A stretch of 64,000 nucleotides of DNA from Tamarix chinensis. Taxonomy: Eukaryota; Streptophyta; Magnoliopsida; Caryophyllales; Tamaricaceae. Both the position numbers and the translations under genes were made by a program. The stretch lies in NCBI GenBank assembly GCA_030549775.1, contig CM060181.1, positions 50,040,218 through 50,104,217 on the forward strand, given 5' to 3'. Positions 12,801 to 26,097 of the stretch are shown one piece after another. The notes beneath the pieces are model-generated. The model did not search any database. It was not told where the DNA came from and saw nothing but the letters and a program-made list of their open reading frames with translations. Each line of letters opens with the position of its first letter. The first letter of the stretch is position 1.

Positions 12801-14151
12801 ATTCAGCTATTTTTGATTAATAGATTACACAATATACTGTAAAATTTATCTAATTTCGTATTGGAATTATCAATTTGATAAATTTATGCTAAATTAATTT
12901 GAATTGGATTTCTAGGTCAAAATCCATTTATAATGAAATTGAATTGCATAATAAAGTTGTTTCATTTAATTTATTTCAAAATATCCTTTGAAATATATTT
13001 AATTTTAAGTTGGAGGTGTCAATTTGGGAAAATTTTGTATAATCAATCAGAAATGAATTTTTAGGTCAAAATTCTTGTAGATGTAAATTGGAGTGTGTAA
13101 TCGAGATATTTTATTCAATTGATTATATAATTTATATTATAATACATTTAATTGCAATTCTAAACCATTAATAAAAATATTTTAATAATAATTGACCGAA
13201 TTAGCATCCCAAACTCAAAAACTCTAATTGTGTTAAATTAAAATTTTCTTTTTATTATTTTTGATCAATTGATTATATAATATGTTATAAGATAAGTCTA
13301 ATTGCATTTATAAACATTCAAATTAAATACATTATTCAAATTGTATTTTTTTAGGCCTAAAACCCTAGATTTCCAACAAAATTATCAAATTTAGTCATTT
13401 GTATAGTTATTTTTCTAAAATTAAATTTATAGAAATAGTTGAAATGGCCTTAATTGCATTCTAATACCTTTAATTGTGATTAATTGATTTGAATTATCTG
13501 AGTTTGTGTATTGAGCTTTAAAACCCTAATTTTGGGAAACAATTATCTTAAATTGGATACTCATAAGACGATTTTGTTGGAATTAATTATCTATATTTAT
13601 TTAATATTAGTTTAATTTTATTCTTAAGCTATAAATTTGATGTATTAAAATTTAATTAGTTTGTTTGCTAATCGAGCTTAGAAATCCTAATTTTTAGAGA
13701 TATTTTTATGAAAATGATTTGGTTATACTTCTTTCACCTAGTAGAATACTAACTTTGATTTAAAATCATTTGAATTGTATTTTTATGTTATTGGGTTGGA
13801 TTATTTCTCTAAAAATATTTGGTTTGTCTTTGGTCGTAACACTTAATTAGTAAGTCATTTTCGGTAAAAATCAAATTATACTCTATTGTCATTTTCCCGA
13901 TTTTTCAAATCAATTTGAAATTCCCTATGTGATATGTGTCAAACCCGATTTGGTTAATACTTAATTTATATCTTAATAGAGCTACGCTTGCAAGTCTTAG
14001 GTTTTGGATACATTTTCCAATAAAGGTAGTTTGTGTCTCTATTTGTTGATTAAATTATAATACTTAAATTGTTGATCGATAAGGTAGCTTTTAACCTAGT
14101 ATTACGATTTTTATCGGTAATCTAGGAAAACATTATCATAGATTTACAAGT

Positions 14152-14222
<71 letters not shown>

Positions 14223-17205
14223 ATTTGCTTAGCTAGCTTCAGATTTCGGCAAGTAATTACTTGCCTTTGCTTATGGTGAAATCTAAAATGTATGTCTTCT
14301 TGAAGTGGAAGGTGATGAGTATGCTTTATGATTATTTAAGTATATCAAGGGTATATTATGTTTTGGTGTGGTAATTCTATGTATGTAAGAGTTTATAACT
14401 TCAATGCGGTCACATGTTAGTATGTGCTAGAGTATGTAAAGGGTTAAGCATAATTATCTGGTTAACATGTTTATCTAATTATGAAATGTGTAGTGATTTT
14501 AGAGTATGTTTTAATGTGTCTAAACTATAATCGGTTTAGAAAACCGTATCATTATTTGAGTATGGATTAAAACTGTATGATACCTTATGTTGGTTTTTAT
14601 ATCATGGAATTATTCAACTCTAACGTCACTTGAATTATTCGGCTTTAATGCCACTTGGAATGAATATAATAATGGAAATTCATTGTATTGATGGAACTAA
14701 GTTAACTATTGTTATTTGCGTCAAATTTACGATTTGTTAAATCTTTAAATAAAATATTAATTATTTAAAGTGAAAGATCTTGAGTTGGAACTTATACCAC
14801 TCAGGGTAGTTATTCGAGTTAGGTTTGGTATCCACTTTGTACCATTTTAGTATTTTCATCTTTTATTATCCTGAGTGTCTTACGAGGTCCAAAGATACAC
14901 TCTTCTACTCTCTAGGTGTCTCAATATATTTCAGCTCTATAGGGAGGTATGCATACTTAAGTGATTAGGTGTCCTATTTATTGGTGGTATAGTTATGTTT
15001 TTGGGCGGACTAGCTAGGGATAATACCATTCGAGTACTAGATTAGTTGTTATGATTTTTTTGAGTCTCCATCCTTAAGATATAAAAATAATCACATAGAT
15101 GTATTAACAACAATGGAATATAATAATTGATTATTCTCATCCATTTCACATCCTTTTATATTTCATTATCCTATCTATGTCTCTTGGTTATCTTCTTTAT
15201 AATAGTGCTACCATATGACGCATGTATGTACCCAGTTATCACATGATCTATTATTGAAACTACAAGTGGGTCCTGCGATGGTCCACTAATAGTGGGGAGA
15301 AAACTTCTTGTGTAGGCTTGAGATAGATTGTTATTGATGGGTTGAAGACTTAGGCTTTACAAGAGTAGGAAACTCGGAGTTTTATCCCCCGATAATTTGT
15401 ATTTATTTACCTATATTTAATTTTGGAAAATTTTCAAGTGTTTTATTAAAATTTTAAGGGTGTTGTAATTGAATTTTAATTTCTTTTTACTTTGCTAAGC
15501 TTTTAATGTCCAGGTTTATTTCATAAGTATTCTATTGATTTGATCAACAATGATTTTATTTAGTGAAATCGTTCACTTCCCATCTACCATTGAATATATC
15601 CTTATGGGATTTTATCCTCTCGGTATAAATGATGTTTAAATTTTAGTTGGACAGGTTTTAGTCTTATATCTAACATTAGATAGATTGTGGACATTTATCT
15701 AGTGTTAAGTGTGATGATAGTATTTTCTATTTTTGCTTTTCCATTATATTTTTAAATAAAATTTTTTAGGAGTGAATTTTGGTAGTATGGATGGATGGAT
15801 GGATGGATGGATGGATGGATGGATGGATGGATGGATGGATGGATGGATGGATGGATGGATGGATGGATGGATGGATGGATGGATGGATGGATGGATGGAT
15901 GGATGGATGGATGGATGGATGGATGGATGGATGGATGGATGGATGGATGGATGGATGTGTATGTATATGTATATTATATGTATATGTAAGTATAATTGAT
16001 ATACATAAACTAATATTATATTTGTCATTATTATTATAATCCTATTTAAGCTCCTTATTTATTTATTTTTTATTTTAGTTTTATGTCTTTATTTTATAAG
16101 CAATATATATAACATTTTATTCCAAAAGCACTAAAACATCATTTAAAAATTAAAGTAACTATTTTAAAATATTAATCTTTTCACTTGAAGAATTATTTTA
16201 ACTAAAAAATATATATTAAGTTATATAAAAATAACATTATTTATATTTATATAGATTATTAATTTTTATATAAAAAATAACAGGTCTATTTGAAACTCAT
16301 TTAGTACCCCAATTTATTTCTAGGACTCATTTATCTCTTAAACTTTATGAATCTAAGTTTGAATCTAAACTTTTGAATTATGATGAATTTGGATGAGTAT
16401 TGGTCTAGGTAGAGTAAATAGGTATGAGTTTGGGTCTAGTTAGATTCAATCTAGATCTGATCTAATATCATCCTATGTTATTTGATTAATTTTCAATATT
16501 CCACCCATCCCTACAAGTAACCATGTTATTCAATTAATTTTGTCATATATCTATGAAACCCATTTAATTCTTTGGAAATTGATGCTAGCTAGATGTACAG
16601 TTTAGCAAGAAGACGTTACCTTCATGTCCCCAAAGAGCAGCAGCATGCAGTGCTGTTCTACCTAGGGGACCCTCGCAGGTCTCAGAAATTGTCGTCCTGA
16701 CCAGCAACCCCACTATTTGATTATGGTTCCTCTCAGCAGCAATATAAAGTGGAGTTTCACCATCAGCATTTCTGTCATACTGAAGATCAGCATGAGCCGA
16801 AAGCAGCATCTCCACAATACGACGATTGTTCCAACGAGCTGCGTGGTGTAAAGCTGCATCCTTCTTTCTGTCTGTAGTCATGAGCATCTCTTTAAGACAC
16901 TCAACACCCATTGCAGCTGCTTGGCTGATGAAAACTTCCACTGCATTAGTATGCCCAAATCTTGCAGCTAGATGCAGTGGTATCTCCTCGTTTTCATTCT
17001 TCTGCAATAGAAGGGACCGCTGATGATGGAGGACAGTTTGCATGAACTGGCTTTTGGGGATTCCACCTTTACTTGCTGGTGTACCCACATGAAGGTGCAA
17101 AACTGTGTTCCAAGTTGCGGTAACTTTGGAACTCAATGAATCTCTGAATCTTTCGATTACCTCCACCAAACCTTCTACAGCGGCATTGTATAAACCAGCA
17201 TCCAT
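9840..17205 (-). CDS. ankyrin-repeat PGG-domain membrane protein (ACD6-like), 3 exons
   Basis: Exons on the minus strand: 17205-16620, 11277-10697 and 10619-9840. Splice sites are AAG|GTAACG at 16620, TTTAG|GG at 11277, GAA|GTAAGT at 10697 and GCAG|AAG at 10619. Exon lengths 586, 581 and 780 join in frame into about 648 aa, the usual size for this family. Residues about 70-320 hold roughly eight ankyrin repeats (for example [26 protein letters not shown]); the fourth is split by the first intron. The C-terminal half has the PGG domain ([12 protein letters not shown]) and about four membrane helices.

Relatives such as Arabidopsis ACD6 sit in membranes and act in defence and salicylate signalling; that role is inferred here. 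The start [12 protein letters not shown] fits the family. No stop or frameshift is seen, so the gene looks intact despite the large intron. The last 50 residues are low-complexity and could include an unrecognised intron. Confidence 0.88.
11391..15466 (+). mobile_element. probable solo long LTR inside the ankyrin intron
   Basis: The segment has the layout of the other plus-strand long LTRs: an AT-rich start, a pyrimidine-rich block (about 12255-12620), then long AT-rich sequence. It also has the shared core TAATTATTTAAAGTGAAAGA near 14756, a GTCCACTAATAGTGG motif near 15280, and an end reading TTTTAAGGGTGTTGTA. Boundaries are approximate because no clear target-site duplication was found. It is antisense to the gene. 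Confidence 0.5.
14153..14220. repeat. compound microsatellite (CT)18(AT)16
   Basis: A perfect CT run passes directly into a perfect AT run. It lies in the ankyrin gene intron, within the LTR-like segment. Confidence 0.97.
15787..15957. repeat. (ATGG)n tetranucleotide microsatellite, about 42 units
   Basis: An essentially perfect run of about 170 bp within the ankyrin gene intron, just outside the LTR-like segment. The MDGW / HPSI repeat frames read through it are artefacts of the tandem array. Confidence 0.98.
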
Positions 17206-18507
17206 TCCTATTTTGAATATGAGTTAGCCGTAGTGGATTAAAATTTCGCAAGTCGTGGCCCACGAGCTGAACTTTCTTCTCTTCTTCTGCTCTTATACTT
17301 TTAAAGGAAAATAGTAGTGCAAAAGAAAAAAAGAAAAAAATCACCTTCCTTCAATCCATTGTACTTTGATGTCGACAATGACAGACGGGCCACTCTTAAT
17401 CACCCATTAGAAGTGGACAAAAGTCACAAAACAAGAGTCGCCCACCTCATCCGCGATATCACGACGCTAAGTTAACTTCTTTTTTTAAGGTAAAATATTT
17501 TATAAATTTATTTAGTTGGCATTAACTAAGGTGATAAAATTAGCATACAATTTTCTAAAGATGTATATCTGACCAATATTAACATTGGCACATGACCCAA
17601 CCCTATCATAACTTGAACTAGGATTGATCCGGTCCGGCCGATGACAAGGCTCGAACTATTACTTATCGACATGCCCTAATAGTATTTAATTAATACAATT
17701 TTTTAATGAGTTGGTATATAAAATTACTAAATCATGCATGATTCCAATAAGAAGATAACAGACATGAATATTTTTGAATGAATAAAATTATATAGTATTC
17801 TTAAATTTTATTTAAATTGAGTTGATCATATTATGTACCACGGAAATCAATGTAGAAAATTAACTTGATAATTTACAAGTAACAACTCTTAAGAACACCT
17901 ACAATGGGAGAAATAAAAATTTCCCAATATCAAATTTGAGGTAGCTCAAATTTAAGAAAAGGATTATAAGTGTAGAGAAAATACCTCAAATTTGAAGTTT
18001 CCTTAAAAATTTAAGGTGTACAAAGTGTGAAAATCGAGACACATTTAATATACATTTTAGACTAAGTTTTACTATTATAGCGTATGCGAGGTATTTATTT
18101 ATTTTTTAAAAATAGTTGTTATTAATTAAATTATTTGTAAAATTCTATTTAATAAAATTTCATTATATAAGATTATTAATTGTTATTTATAGATTATTAT
18201 AAATTAAAATTTAAATATTATAAAGCATATGTGATTGGAGATGTGATTGATAAAAGTAATTAAATGGTGTAAATTTGATATAGTGGGATGTAGATTAGAA
18301 AATTAAATTTAAGATAAATTATTAAAAGTATGAGAGACGAGAGATAAAATGATAGGATAGTACAGTTGGATAACTCAAAGTATGAGAGATGAGAGAATGT
18401 TAGTTGATCTACTGTTGTTGTATTAAAAATATTTTTTTTATTTCTGCAGTCCCTTTTTTATATACGCACACAAACACATTTTATAATTGTTTTTATTTCA
18501 ACAGCCA
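17206..18507. other. upstream region of the ankyrin gene and intergenic DNA
   Basis: The first few hundred bases should hold the 5' UTR and promoter of the minus-strand ankyrin gene. A TATA-like TATAAG lies on the minus strand near 17292, within a purine-rich stretch. 17480-18507 is AT-rich. A low-complexity segment with CCTCAAATTTGA and its inverted neighbours at 17930-18000 may be a decayed miniature transposon, but no terminal inverted repeats could be matched. No gene is seen. Confidence 0.35.
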
Positions 18508-18529
18508 CTACTATGGAACTGAGCATTAA

Positions 18530-18850
18530 TGACGCCACATAAATGACGGTTTAATCGTAACCGTTGATAAACACACAAAAAAATTTAGGCAGAAATGTAG
18601 TGCTTGTTTTAATAATGTTTATGGATATCGAGCGTTATTAAAATTAAAGTAGCTATACCTTTGATAATGGTTTTAATATATCCGTTAAAAAAAATTTGTT
18701 GCCTCAGTTTTAATTTAATCATTAATATAAAAAAAAATGCTACCTCAGAACAAAAATATTGCCTTAATTTTAATAATGGTTTTAATTTAACCGTTAACAA
18801 AATAGAAATGTTGCCTTAGTCTTAATAACGATTATAGCCAATACTATAAT
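18530..18850. repeat. left subterminal repeats of the CACTA element
   Basis: Six or so degenerate copies of a motif like GGTTTTAATTTAACCGTTAA / AATGACGGTTTAATCGTAACC are spaced irregularly over about 300 bp. The right end has counterparts. Confidence 0.7.
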
Positions 18851-19279
18851 CAAAACTAGCACATTAAACACACCTCCCTCCCCTCTCGCTCATTTATGTC
18901 TGTGATAGAAACTTGAAACCTAACTTTGCTCTCTTTTGCTCTCTTCGCTCGTTTTCGCTTTTCCTTAGTACTTTCTCTTAGTGCTCCCTCATTTACGTTC
19001 GTTGTGCGTTCCTCTTGCTCCTCAAAAACCATTTTCCATCATGTCCTAGCTGTGGTCCTTTTTTTTTGCCTTTTATCATGGTTCACATGTCCCGTGTGCC
19101 CTCCTACAATCCTTTAAGCCTTTGTCCACCGTACAGAGTGTCTAGCCTCGTACCTCTCTTCCACAATCCTTCCCCTTCTTTCGTAGCTCCTACAACCACA
19201 ACAGGTACCATCGACCTTGCATCTTATTACTTGCCTGTCAAGAACCTTGCTTGGTATAATTTTTTTTTATTTTTCTTTC

Positions 19280-19385
<106 letters not shown>

Positions 19386-19647
19386 ACAATTTAGTGGGCA
19401 TTACGTGTATTATTATTTGTTTTGTTGTTGTTTATTGTCGTTTTTTGTTATGGATTTTGGTTTGCCTCTCTATATGTGTATACATGACAATATTGAAGGT
19501 TTTGATGTTAATGAAAAAACTAGTTTTGCTAGCGTTAGAGACCCTTATTTTATAATTTAAAAAGTTATACAACAATCTTAGTTACATGATTTAGCGGTTT
19601 TTCTCTTTTATAGGTAGTGGAATGGTGAGATAGCGCATTTACCTATT

Positions 19648-20120
19648 ATGTACATTCCTCTGGCAAATTTGTGCATGACACCCAATTCAAATTTTTGGAG
19701 TCATATTACATGGTTATATGAAGAGCTTCATCATTTGTTCTTGAGCAAGTCATACTTTGATCCATTCCATTTTAGATCGTATCATTTACTGCTGACATTG
19801 CCTCCTGTTGAGTCATGGTTAGAGGCATTAGATAGTTATTTTGATATGTTTGTCGACCTTAATGATGCACCACACCCGCAATTTGTTGAGGGTGTGGTTT
19901 TTGCAAGGGATTATGATTAGATTTCTATAGAGTTAATGGTCATAGATAACGAGTGGAGGTTTTATATCTTACCCCTAAGTATCCACCCTGGTTAACCGAG
20001 AGTATCTATCAATGAACCCTTTGTTGATGAGTACATGAATTATCAAGACAAGTGGATACTAAGAGTCACAGGTTCTAGTCAACGTAGGTTAAACTATCAA
20101 CTGATTTTATAGGATGGTTA
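19648..20120 (+). pseudogene. unrecognised coding-like segment in the 5' part of the CACTA element
   Basis: An open frame of about 90 codons (start ATGTACATTCC) continues past a stop at 19920 in the same frame for about 60 more codons (for example SIELMVIDNEWRFYILPLS). It looks coding rather than random: ordinary residue mix, and phrases such as SYHLLLTLPPVESW and LDSYFDMFVDLNDAPHPQF. I do not recognise the family. It could be an N-terminal exon of the transposon's own gene or captured host sequence. Confidence 0.35.
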
Positions 20121-20464
20121 GGAGATGTTGTTAGTTAATTTTAGGGTTATTGATGTATATATTATTGCTATTGCCTTAGGTTTTTTGTTAGTTTGTAGGT
20201 ATTGTTTTGAATGCACAGATTGAGTTTACTATCTAATTTACAACCCTTATATAACTATTTAATATGTAAATACATATGAACTCTTTCTAAGCAATAACAA
20301 TTTGTATATTAGTATATTTTTATGCTCTTGTTTATATATATAACTTCAAAATAAAATGATATACATTATATAAATATGATATCTTTCAAAGCATTAGTAA
20401 TATGTGAATTAGTTTGTAGAAGTGAATTGATTTGTAATAATATTTTTCGTGGGATACATATAGA

Positions 20465-23400
20465 TTGGAAAACTATGGATCAGAAATGGATGTCTACATA
20501 TAGTTTGTTGATAGAATATAACTAAAAAGTTGAATTTTTCATAAAGTTTGTAGTAGAACATGCTCGGAATAATAGTTGAATAGTCTATCCTTATTTAAAT
20601 TGTGCTTATACTCAGCGTGTAAATACTAATAATTTGAGAGATTATTTATTTGTCTACAGAATTGATACAAGTTACATTTGTTCGATATAGCATAGTGAGA
20701 CAAAGTCTGAATATAATAATGAAGAAGGTAAGAGGGATAGTAGTGGATCATTCAAAAACAATGAGGTTGATTTGTTAGAGGAGATGACTCGGAAGGTTGA
20801 GGAAAGTGTCCAAGATTGTCCAAAAATGTTTAAGTAGTTATTGAGTGACTCAAAAAAACCTTTGTATAATGATTGTAAGTAGTTTACTAGATTATATGTT
20901 ATTTTAAGGTTGTATAACTTAAAGGCATTTAATAGATGGAGTAATAAGAGTTTCACATAATTACTATCACTTGTGAAAGAAAACTTTCTCGATAATAATG
21001 TCCTATCGAATCATACCTATAAAGCGAAGAAGATCCTTTCATCTATGGATATGATTTATGAAAAGATACATGCATACCCTAATGATTGTATATTATTTTG
21101 CAAAGAATATGCATGTTTAGATTATTATCCTAATGAAGAATAAAAAGTACCACAATACAAGAAGAATAAGTTGCCAATAGTTATGGTATTTATCTATAAT
21201 ACTAATATTCAAGCTGATGTTTAATGATGTCTAAGATGTGAAGAACTTGAGATGGCATGCCGATGAGAATGTAGATGATAGGCTTCTGAGACATCCATCT
21301 AACTCTCCAAAATGGATGATGATTGATGGTTTGTTTCCTGAATTTGGCAATGAACCTAGAAACTTGCATCTTCCTCTCTCTATAGATGGTATGAATCGAC
21401 ACCATCAAGTTACATATAGTATTTTGCTAGTGATTTGGGCTATATATAATATACCGTTGTGACTATACATAAAATGCAAGTATATGATGCTATCTTTACT
21501 CATTTTGGGGTCAAACAAACTAGGGGATACTATTGATGTTTATTTGGAGCCTTTGATTGATGATTTGAAGTTATTATGGGATATGGGTGTTAATGTGTTT
21601 GATGTTTATGGTGAGGGAAGTTTCACTTTGAGAGAAATGTTATTCTATACTATATGCGATTTTCTAGCATATGGTAACTTGTCAAGTTATAGTGTGAAAG
21701 GCAGTTATGCAGGCTCAATGTGAGGATAATACATATTTTTTAGCTAAGACATGGCCAAAAGGCTATTTTTCTCTGGCATTATAGATTTTTATCAAGGGAT
21801 CATCATTATCGTAAGAAAAGGAATGCATGCAATAGGAAACCAGAGGAAGGGAATTCCCAAATCTGGATGATAGATAGATAAGTGTATATAAAGATGAAAA
21901 TTTTGAAGGTGCGCATTAGGAAGAATAATAAAGATAAGCCTCTATCAGTTGGGTGGAAGAAGATGTCTATATTCTTCAACCTTCTGTATTAGGAATCTCT
22001 ATATGTGAGGTACTGAGGTATGCCCTCGATGTGAAGCATATCGAGAAAAATATTTATGATAGCCTTGTTGGTACACTACTTAATATTCCATGAAAGACTA
22101 ATGATGGCATAAATTCTTGATTGGATATAGAGGGCATTAGGCATGAACAAGCACCATGAGACAATGGAAGAATAACTTATATACTACTAACTTTTCATAC
22201 TCTCTCTATAAAGGAAAAAATTATATTTTTTGAATTCTTCAATAGTGTCAAGGTTCTGAAAGGGTATTCTTCAAATATTAGAAGGCGAGTGTCAATGAAA
22301 GAGTTGAAAAGAATCAACATAAAGTCTCATGATTGTCATATTTTGATGCAACATTTGATGCCAATAGCCATATGTGGATTTTTGCAAAAGAATATTCAAA
22401 ATTCTATACTAGGGTTGTTGGTTCTTCAACATATTATGCTCCAAAGTCATACAATCTGATAGTTTGGATGTCTTACAAAGAGAGATTGTGATCATTTTGT
22501 GCCAACTTGAAATATATTTTCCTCCCTCATTCTTTGAAATTATGGCTCATCTAACCATTCACTTGGTTTATGAGGTAAAAATGTTAGGACATATTGATAG
22601 GCATTACATATACCCCTTTGAATGGTTTATGAAGTTGATAAAATGTCACATTAAGAATCGATATCGGCTAGAAGGATGCATTGGTGATAGATACATAGTA
22701 GAATAAGCAATTGAATTTTTTACAAATTACTTGTCTAATGATGAAGTTATCAGTATTTCTAAGTCTCAGCATACATGAAAAGTCAAAGGAAGAGGTGTTA
22801 AGGGCAAACAATTTGGGTAAGTAAACCCTGACATCCTCCGTAAAGTACATCTCTATGTATTACATAATAGTGATGATGTTCATCCATATGTTGAAGAACA
22901 TATGCATTCTTTGAGGATTGAAAATCCATCAAAGACTGAAAAGTGAATAATTCATAAACATAATATTTCCTTCATACATTAGCTAAGAGATCACATTGTT
23001 CTACTCATAAAAAATTCCCTGACATCTATTTCTATAACCTTGCATTAGTTGTCCCAATTTCCTCCATATGAAGTCTTCTCATATGACATCTATACTATCA
23101 ACAGATATACTTTTTACACGAAACAACAAGATGAGAAGAGTAAAATGCAAAATAGTGGAGTAACTTTAGCGGCTGAGGCAATGCATGTTACTAGTGCAAA
23201 GGACAGGAACCTAAAATATACAAGTATGAATTATTATGGTGTCATCAAATGAATTTGGGAACTAGTTTATACTATTTTCAATGTATCGGTTTTCTAGTGC
23301 AGATGGGTTGATAATAGTTATGTGGTTAGATATGAAGGTGGGTTCACATAAGTAGATCTCAATAAGGTAGGGTATAAATAAGACTAGTTAATTTTGGCAT

Positions 23401-23690
23401 CTCAAGCAGCACAAGTTTTCTTTGTCACTTATCTTGCCAACAAAAGATGGTATGTGGCTTTAGGAATGAAAAAAATAACTATGAATGATTGTGACGATGA
23501 AAATGATGCCAATTGGGTTTAAGAGTGTGCCGAGGTAGTACAAGCAACTCAATCATTGATATATGATAATAGTGACACTACTAAGGAGGAAATCTATGTA
23601 AGGGATGATCATCATGAATTAATAAATGTATCAGATCATGAAACCAATCAAAAAGGAGGGAAGAAAAAAAGAAGAAAAAGAAGGTAATGA
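20465..23690 (+). pseudogene. TNP2-like CACTA transposase relic
   Basis: Translations in changing frames give the transposase-associated N-terminal domain from about 20475 (MDQKWM start), then the pre-core block (KKPLYNDCK near 20850, FNRWSNKSF, YEAKKIL-type near 21020, CILFCKEYACLDYYP near 21090). The TNP2 core follows at 21237-21720: KNLRWHADENVDDRLLRHP, EFGNEPRNLHLPLSIDGMN, DVYLEPLIDDLKLLWDMGV and FLAYGNLSSYSVKG. A DUF4218-like block is at 22464-22706 (HLVYEVKMLG, LEGCIGDRYIVE) and a DUF4216-like block at 23300-23465 (QAAQVFFVTYL). In intact relatives this protein cuts and moves the element in the nucleus. Numerous stops and frameshifts make it non-functional. Confidence 0.88.
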
Positions 23691-23859
23691 GGGTAATAAT
23701 ATTTTAACATGTGTTTTTCATATCATTACTGCTTATGATTATTGATTTTTTTTACATCATTACTACATATGAATTTTTTTCTTGATATGATATGTTGTAT
23801 ATATTTATTCAAAACGCATATTATACTAATTTATATATTCAAATTTCACAAATTTATGG

Positions 23860-25530
23860 TGAAACACATGATTAATGGGGACTCTAGCGGTGAAGAAGGG
23901 AAGAGAGGACCTACTATGATGACAGACATGAGGAACAGAGGAGAACAAGTGCCATTGATTTGGACGACATATAATCTTCCCATTTGCGAGTATATTGATA
24001 TGTTTCTGACATACATTTCACTCATCACTCCTAACCATATTCCAGTCTCCTACAACAATTGGAAGTATGTTACAAAAGGTCACAAGGAATATATTTGGTA
24101 AGAAGTGATAGTAAATGATATGTTTTGTTTGCCATATTTTAATCTATTACATGTTATTAATTTTAATACAATGACATTGACATACATATTTATGTATTAA
24201 TTTGCATAGAGTCTTCATCATCCTAAAAGAGAGGGAGAAGTGGCTTGTTAGACATTGTGGTGAACGTCTAAGAACATTTATGGCATATTTGGCAAATAAA
24301 AAAATGTACAAAAAGAGGGATTGTGCTTTATGCATGAATTACTGAAAGTGTTATGGGTTTATAAATTAAGAAAGTTGGGACCAATTTATTGCATATCATT
24401 GTTAAAAGGAATTTAAGGTATTTGTTGACTAACAGATACGCTTTTTGATTAAGAATACACAAATTAATATTTAAATAATCTATTATGCATATTTGCATTG
24501 TAATATAGGATAAAAGTGCCAAGAATAAAGAAATTATAAAGGGCAATATTTACCGCCATAATATGGCTTGAAAAGGCTATGCATGCCTAGAAGAAGAGTT
24601 AAAATGACATTTTGATTAATGTGTTAACATTATAATGTTTAGAGTGTTATAATCAGCTATGCTAATATAATTACATATTCTTTTGGAATTATAGCTCCTA
24701 GCCGAGGATAAGGACCCATATACCTCATTGATCAATATTAGTATGTTATGAAAGAAGGTTAGAGCAACAAAAGAAAGATTTATTAATGCAGATGTACATA
24801 ACGTACCAAAAGAATTGTAATTTTGAAGCTATCCCCAACCGTAGTTATTTTTCTTAAAGAAAATAGATCATGATATTATGTTTATTTATATATTACAAGA
24901 TGAACTTGAAATATCAAATGGTGTAGAAGGTTTAGATCAATATAGCATTGTGTCTCAAGTGACGGAAATTGAAGAATACCTAAGAAGACATAAGGATCTT
25001 GGCTTAGGGATTATGAGAACAAAAATTTGGGGTCGATCCCATGGACCCCGAAACACCCATGACCAAGTGTTTCTCCTAACATAAAAGTTAAATCAGGCGT
25101 TTGAACATAGGGCCACAATAGAGAAAGATTGGCATCCACTAAATCTCAAGGGTTTAAGTTATTCAATTAAGATGCACATGTTCCGCTTCACATACTCAAT
25201 GTAAATAGCATTAGAGAGAGTTGTGAGGCTGATACATGTTTTTCTTCTCTTCCCGAGGTAAGCATATTTTACTATAAATTGATATATATACATTGCATCA
25301 AGTGTCAACTCAATAATTAACAATACTAATATACTTATCTTATAAGGTTTGCATAAATGTGATTTGGTAGATAATGACCCCTCAATTCTTTTGGCAAAAG
25401 GAAGGGTATGCATCTCCCATGGTACCAAAATGTTGATGGCCAATGGGTCTATCTTTGCCACAGATTGCAGGCCCGTATGTATTGACATTCCACAACAGCA
25501 AAATGGTAATGATTATGGATACTATGTTTG
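23860..25530 (+). pseudogene. TNPA/Ptta-like second CACTA gene, relic
   Basis: The first block (23880-24100) reads RGPTMMTDMRNRG ... EYIDMFLTYISLITPNHIP ... YNNWKYVTKGHKEYIW, matching the start of the plant Ptta/En-Spm transposase family. Later pieces fit the same family: KWLVRHCGERLRTFMAYLANK near 24240 (shortened here to its core LRTFMAYLANK), WDQFIAY near 24375, DPYTSLIN near 24715, and an ELEIS...EYLRRHKDLGLG region near 24905-25010. A cysteine/valine-rich tail lies at 25350-25500. The breaks between pieces look partly like introns and partly like decay. It sits directly 3' of the TNP2-like relic, the usual order in CACTA elements. Confidence 0.7.
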
Positions 25531-26097
25531 TTGATCAAAGGATCACATACTCAAGAAAAAAAAATTGTGAACATATATCTAATCCATATATGTTTCTTTT
25601 TCCATATTTTTTTCATTATATAGTTAATCTATTACATATTTATTATTAATATACATAACCAAATGGTTGAATCGTATCAAATTGTAGTTTTTCAATGATA
25701 AGTACGCATGAGGCTAGAAATACAATGATGAGGAAATCGATGAAGTTAAAGAGGAATGGGCCAATTTTGTGAGCTCACATACTCGGTATTAGATATCTAT
25801 GTGCATGCATTTTAGGTTTGTATATGTTATCTCTTATGTTACTCTATAAACATATATGCAAGACTGAGATGAACCTACATATATATATGCAAGACTTTGT
25901 TTGTTATAGTATATAGCTACTAACTTTGAGTTTGGGAAGTGTAGATCCATGAAATTTGAGTTTTAGAGTGTGTAGAGCAACCAAATTGTGGTATGCCTAT
26001 GAAAATTTAGAGTTATTGGTAGTATTTTATTGATTATAGATTTGGTATATATTTGAGCATATATCTGTGCATGTGGGCTAGAAAAAGCTGCACAATA

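Larger units (their letters stand above)
11278..16619 (-). other. 5.3-kb first intron of the ankyrin gene
   Basis: The intron is bounded by a GT donor at 16619-16618 and an AG acceptor at 11279-11278 (minus strand), and interrupts a glycine codon. Most of it is repeat DNA: an LTR-like insertion (about 11390-15466), a CT/AT microsatellite and a large ATGG microsatellite. No coding sequence of its own was recognised. Confidence 0.8.

Noticed and set aside
15744..16039. MDGW and HPSI repeat open frames
   Set aside because: They arise from the ATGG microsatellite read in each frame.
17883..18420. Miniature inverted-repeat transposon
   Set aside because: Local palindromes such as CTCAAATTTGAG occur, but no matching terminal inverted repeats or duplication could be found.
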